A DNA stretch of 64,000 nt, from NCBI RefSeq assembly GCF_011365745.1, contig NZ_JAAOBY010000007.1, positions 62,001 to 126,000 on the forward strand. The letters are read 5' to 3'. Positions 62,350 to 64,000 of the stretch are shown here, in pieces. Numbering within the stretch: the stretch's first letter is position 1; the number at the start of each line of letters is the position of its first letter. The stretch comes from Flavobacterium turcicum. GTDB taxonomy: Bacteria; Bacteroidota; Bacteroidia; Flavobacteriales; Flavobacteriaceae. Under the pieces are notes generated by a model. That model was not told where the DNA came from, did no database searches, and worked only from the letters and a program-made list of their open reading frames with translations. The translations under genes were made by a program, and so were the position numbers.

Positions 62350-63594
62350 ATGAATAACCTTACTCAAATAGTCCAACAATACAAAACCGATGCCGAAAGT
62401 GTTTATAATACTTGGTTTGTCGATAACGACCAAAGGCTAAAAGCATTTCGAACCATTCGTAGAGGAATTTTACAAGTCATTGACGATATCAAAGACAAGA
62501 CTTTTCCAAATGATTTTAAAGGGAGTAGTTTAGAATTTGTGTTGAGTTGTATTGCAGAACAAAAACAAATTTTTGTAGGTGTGGCACATCCTTTTTATTG
62601 GAAACCAAAATTAAGAATTCCAGATATTTACGAAAATCCAAACAATAAAATTGCTTTCGGCCAATTTCTCGAAAACTGCATCAATGCCAAAACCGAAGAA
62701 CAGATTATAAAAGAGATTGTTAAATTGGATGAGTTAAAAATAAAAGGTTTAGGTCCGGCGGTAGCCAGTATTTTATATTTCTTGCACCCCACTTGGTTTC
62801 CGCCATTCAATACGGCAATTCTCAACGGATTTAATTTTTTATTCAAAGACAAAAAGAAGTTAGGAAGTTGGACAGAATATTTAAAAATCCGAGAAACATT
62901 AATTGAAACTAACAGCAAACACAAAGCAGAATTATCTAACGATTTAGGAGCGATTGCCGGATTGTGTTTTGAGATTGGAACACAAAAAATGCTAATTGGT
63001 AACGATGAATATTTAAGCGAAGACGAACGCACAAAGTTCGAAAAGAATATACTAAAACGCCAAAAAGAAATTCAGGAAGAAAAATTAGCAGAAAACCTTC
63101 ATAACGAAATGCAATACCATTTGTTAAAAATTGGCAGTTCATTAGGTTACGATGTTACTCCGGCCAGTAATGATAAAAGCAAAGCATTCAATGGTCAAAG
63201 TTTTTCGTTTATATCAATTAGTAAATTTCCTGAATTACCAACAGATAAGGACACCCAAAATACGATTAAACTCATTGATGTACTTTGGTTTAAAAAAGGA
63301 ACAAACAAAATCATTGGAGCATTTGAAGTAGAAAAAAGCACCAGTATTTATTCAGGTATTTTACGTTTATCCGACTTGTATTTTAGTATTTCCAATGGCG
63401 AAGAGGTATTTTATATCATCATTCCAAACAGTCGCGAAAAAGATGTGATACAACAATTGAATAGACCTGTTGTTAAAAATTCAAAAATGAATATCAAATA
63501 CATACTATTTTCAGAATTGCGAAGTCAATGTGATGCGATTTGCAAGTTTGGTTCAGATTATTCCATTATGGAAAAAATAGCAAAATCAACTTAA
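62350..63594 (+). CDS. Putative nuclease: HhH-like region plus PD-(D/E)XK domain
   Basis: This 414-residue cytosolic protein shows no signal peptide or membrane segment. Residues about 125-155 look like a helix-hairpin-helix DNA-binding segment (KGLGPAVASILYFLHPTWFPPFN), as in HhH-GPD glycosylases. The C-terminal third has the order D (LIDVLWFKK, about 308), hydrophobic strand, ExEK (GAFEVEKST, about 326-329), which fits a PD-(D/E)XK nuclease core. A coiled linker (FEKNILKRQKEIQEEKLAENL) joins the parts. No methyltransferase is next to it, so a classical restriction-modification pair is not likely. It sits 35 bases after copA. I suggest a defence or DNA-repair nuclease; the fold assignment needs confirmation. 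Confidence 0.55.
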   Translation: MNNLTQIVQQYKTDAESVYNTWFVDNDQRLKAFRTIRRGILQVIDDIKDKTFPNDFKGSSLEFVLSCIAEQKQIFVGVAHPFYWKPKLRIPDIYENPNNKIAFGQFLENCINAKTEEQIIKEIVKLDELKIKGLGPAVASILYFLHPTWFPPFNTAILNGFNFLFKDKKKLGSWTEYLKIRETLIETNSKHKAELSNDLGAIAGLCFEIGTQKMLIGNDEYLSEDERTKFEKNILKRQKEIQEEKLAENLHNEMQYHLLKIGSSLGYDVTPASNDKSKAFNGQSFSFISISKFPELPTDKDTQNTIKLIDVLWFKKGTNKIIGAFEVEKSTSIYSGILRLSDLYFSISNGEEVFYIIIPNSREKDVIQQLNRPVVKNSKMNIKYILFSELRSQCDAICKFGSDYSIMEKIAKST

Positions 63595-63605
63595 ATAATA
63601 AAAAA

Positions 63606-64000
63606 ATGAAAAATCTTGTAGTACTCAAAAAATTTCAGATTATGGTAGTATTAGTAGTGGCTGGCTTAATAATTGGCAGCTGCAATAATCCTAAAAAAAC
63701 AATGCAATTAGCAAAAGTATATGTAGCCAATGAGGATGGAGGTAGCATTTCTGTTATAAACCTTCAGGACAGCACAAAAAATACAGAAATATCAATTAGT
63801 GACTCTTCAGGAATGATGTTTATGGCTCATAACGTACAAGTTGCACCTGATGGGAAATCCGTTTGGGTGACGGCGATACCTATGGATAGTACAGCAACAA
63901 ATCAATTGATAGTAATCGATCCAAACACTAATTCAATAAAAAAACGTATTGAACTTGGTAAGGATTTGCATCTGGCTCATGTAGTTTTAGATAATAAATC
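63606..64000 (+). CDS. YncE-like beta-propeller lipoprotein (5' part; runs off the right edge)
   Basis: The frame begins MKNLVVLKKFQIMVVLVVAG with a lipobox (LIIGSCNNPKK) and then propeller blades: VYVANEDGGSISVINLQDS, FMAHNVQVAPDGKSVWVTAI, LIVIDPNTNSIKKRIELG. It is 131 codons to the window edge, so the gene is incomplete. It is similar in type to the lipoprotein at 48930 and is likely part of the copper block. Its partner proteins are unknown. Confidence 0.8.
   Translation, partial: MKNLVVLKKFQIMVVLVVAGLIIGSCNNPKKTMQLAKVYVANEDGGSISVINLQDSTKNTEISISDSSGMMFMAHNVQVAPDGKSVWVTAIPMDSTATNQLIVIDPNTNSIKKRIELGKDLHLAHVVLDNK

Noticed and set aside
1-64000. Insertion sequences or integrase genes at the ICE end
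   Set aside because: No transposase, tyrosine recombinase, tRNA or clear attachment site was seen; the ends of the element must lie outside the window.

Overview
The window looks like a piece of a Flavobacteriia (Bacteroidota) genome, probably Flavobacterium or a close relative. The DNA is AT-rich. The gene families are typical of that phylum: RteC, the SusC/SusD pair, DUF6520, DUF6660, DUF1896 and DUF3945 proteins, and TAnnTTTG-type -7 promoter boxes. No rRNA, tRNA, transposase or CRISPR array was found. The window starts inside one gene (a DNA methylase/helicase) and ends inside another (a beta-propeller lipoprotein).

Region 1 (1-12,900) is the excision and control part of a CTnDOT-type integrative conjugative element (ICE). 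On the minus strand, an HTH protein, a DUF3945 protein, a topoisomerase III, a broken ORF6N gene, a DUF1896 protein and a large methylase/helicase follow the order of the CTnDOT excision operon (xis2d-orf3-exc). Just upstream lies rteC, whose CTnDOT homologue activates that operon. The RteA/RteB two-component system that controls CTnDOT rteC is not seen here. Instead rteC sits behind a fused alpha-oxoamine synthase/GNAT gene. That pair is divergent from a DUF7793 gene and a PAS-like/AraC regulator gene. The divergent promoter region carries four phased 16-bp direct repeats, and the same box recurs at the same distance from the promoter of a MauE-like/DUF6520 operon. I infer a small-molecule-responsive circuit that controls excision. 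This is the best candidate for an undescribed system.

Region 2 (12,900-21,100) holds a SusC/SusD/S9-peptidase uptake operon and an 870-base gene-poor stretch with a strongly self-complementary element that is probably a structured RNA. A small XRE regulator with a perfect terminator follows.

Region 3 (21,200-64,000) is a large metal-resistance island. It has a mercury-type block (small Cys-rich protein, TonB receptor, MerC/GDCCVxC protein), a di-heme/Rieske/porin operon, and a CzcA-TolC fusion with its adaptor. A mixed envelope block follows (DUF1345, PAP2, LtaS-like, bestrophin, MgtC) with a Zn/Cd/Pb-type P1B ATPase. The island then has a DsbD/TlpA/HMA thiol-and-metal block. It ends with a copper/silver block: HMA and DUF3347 proteins, heavy-metal-binding-domain proteins, a split CusA, CusC, two CusB adaptors and CopA. 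A putative HhH/PD-(D/E)XK nuclease sits behind copA. Several gene remnants (ORF6N, a P-type ATPase leader and unknown ORFs) show that the island was built by repeated insertion and decay.
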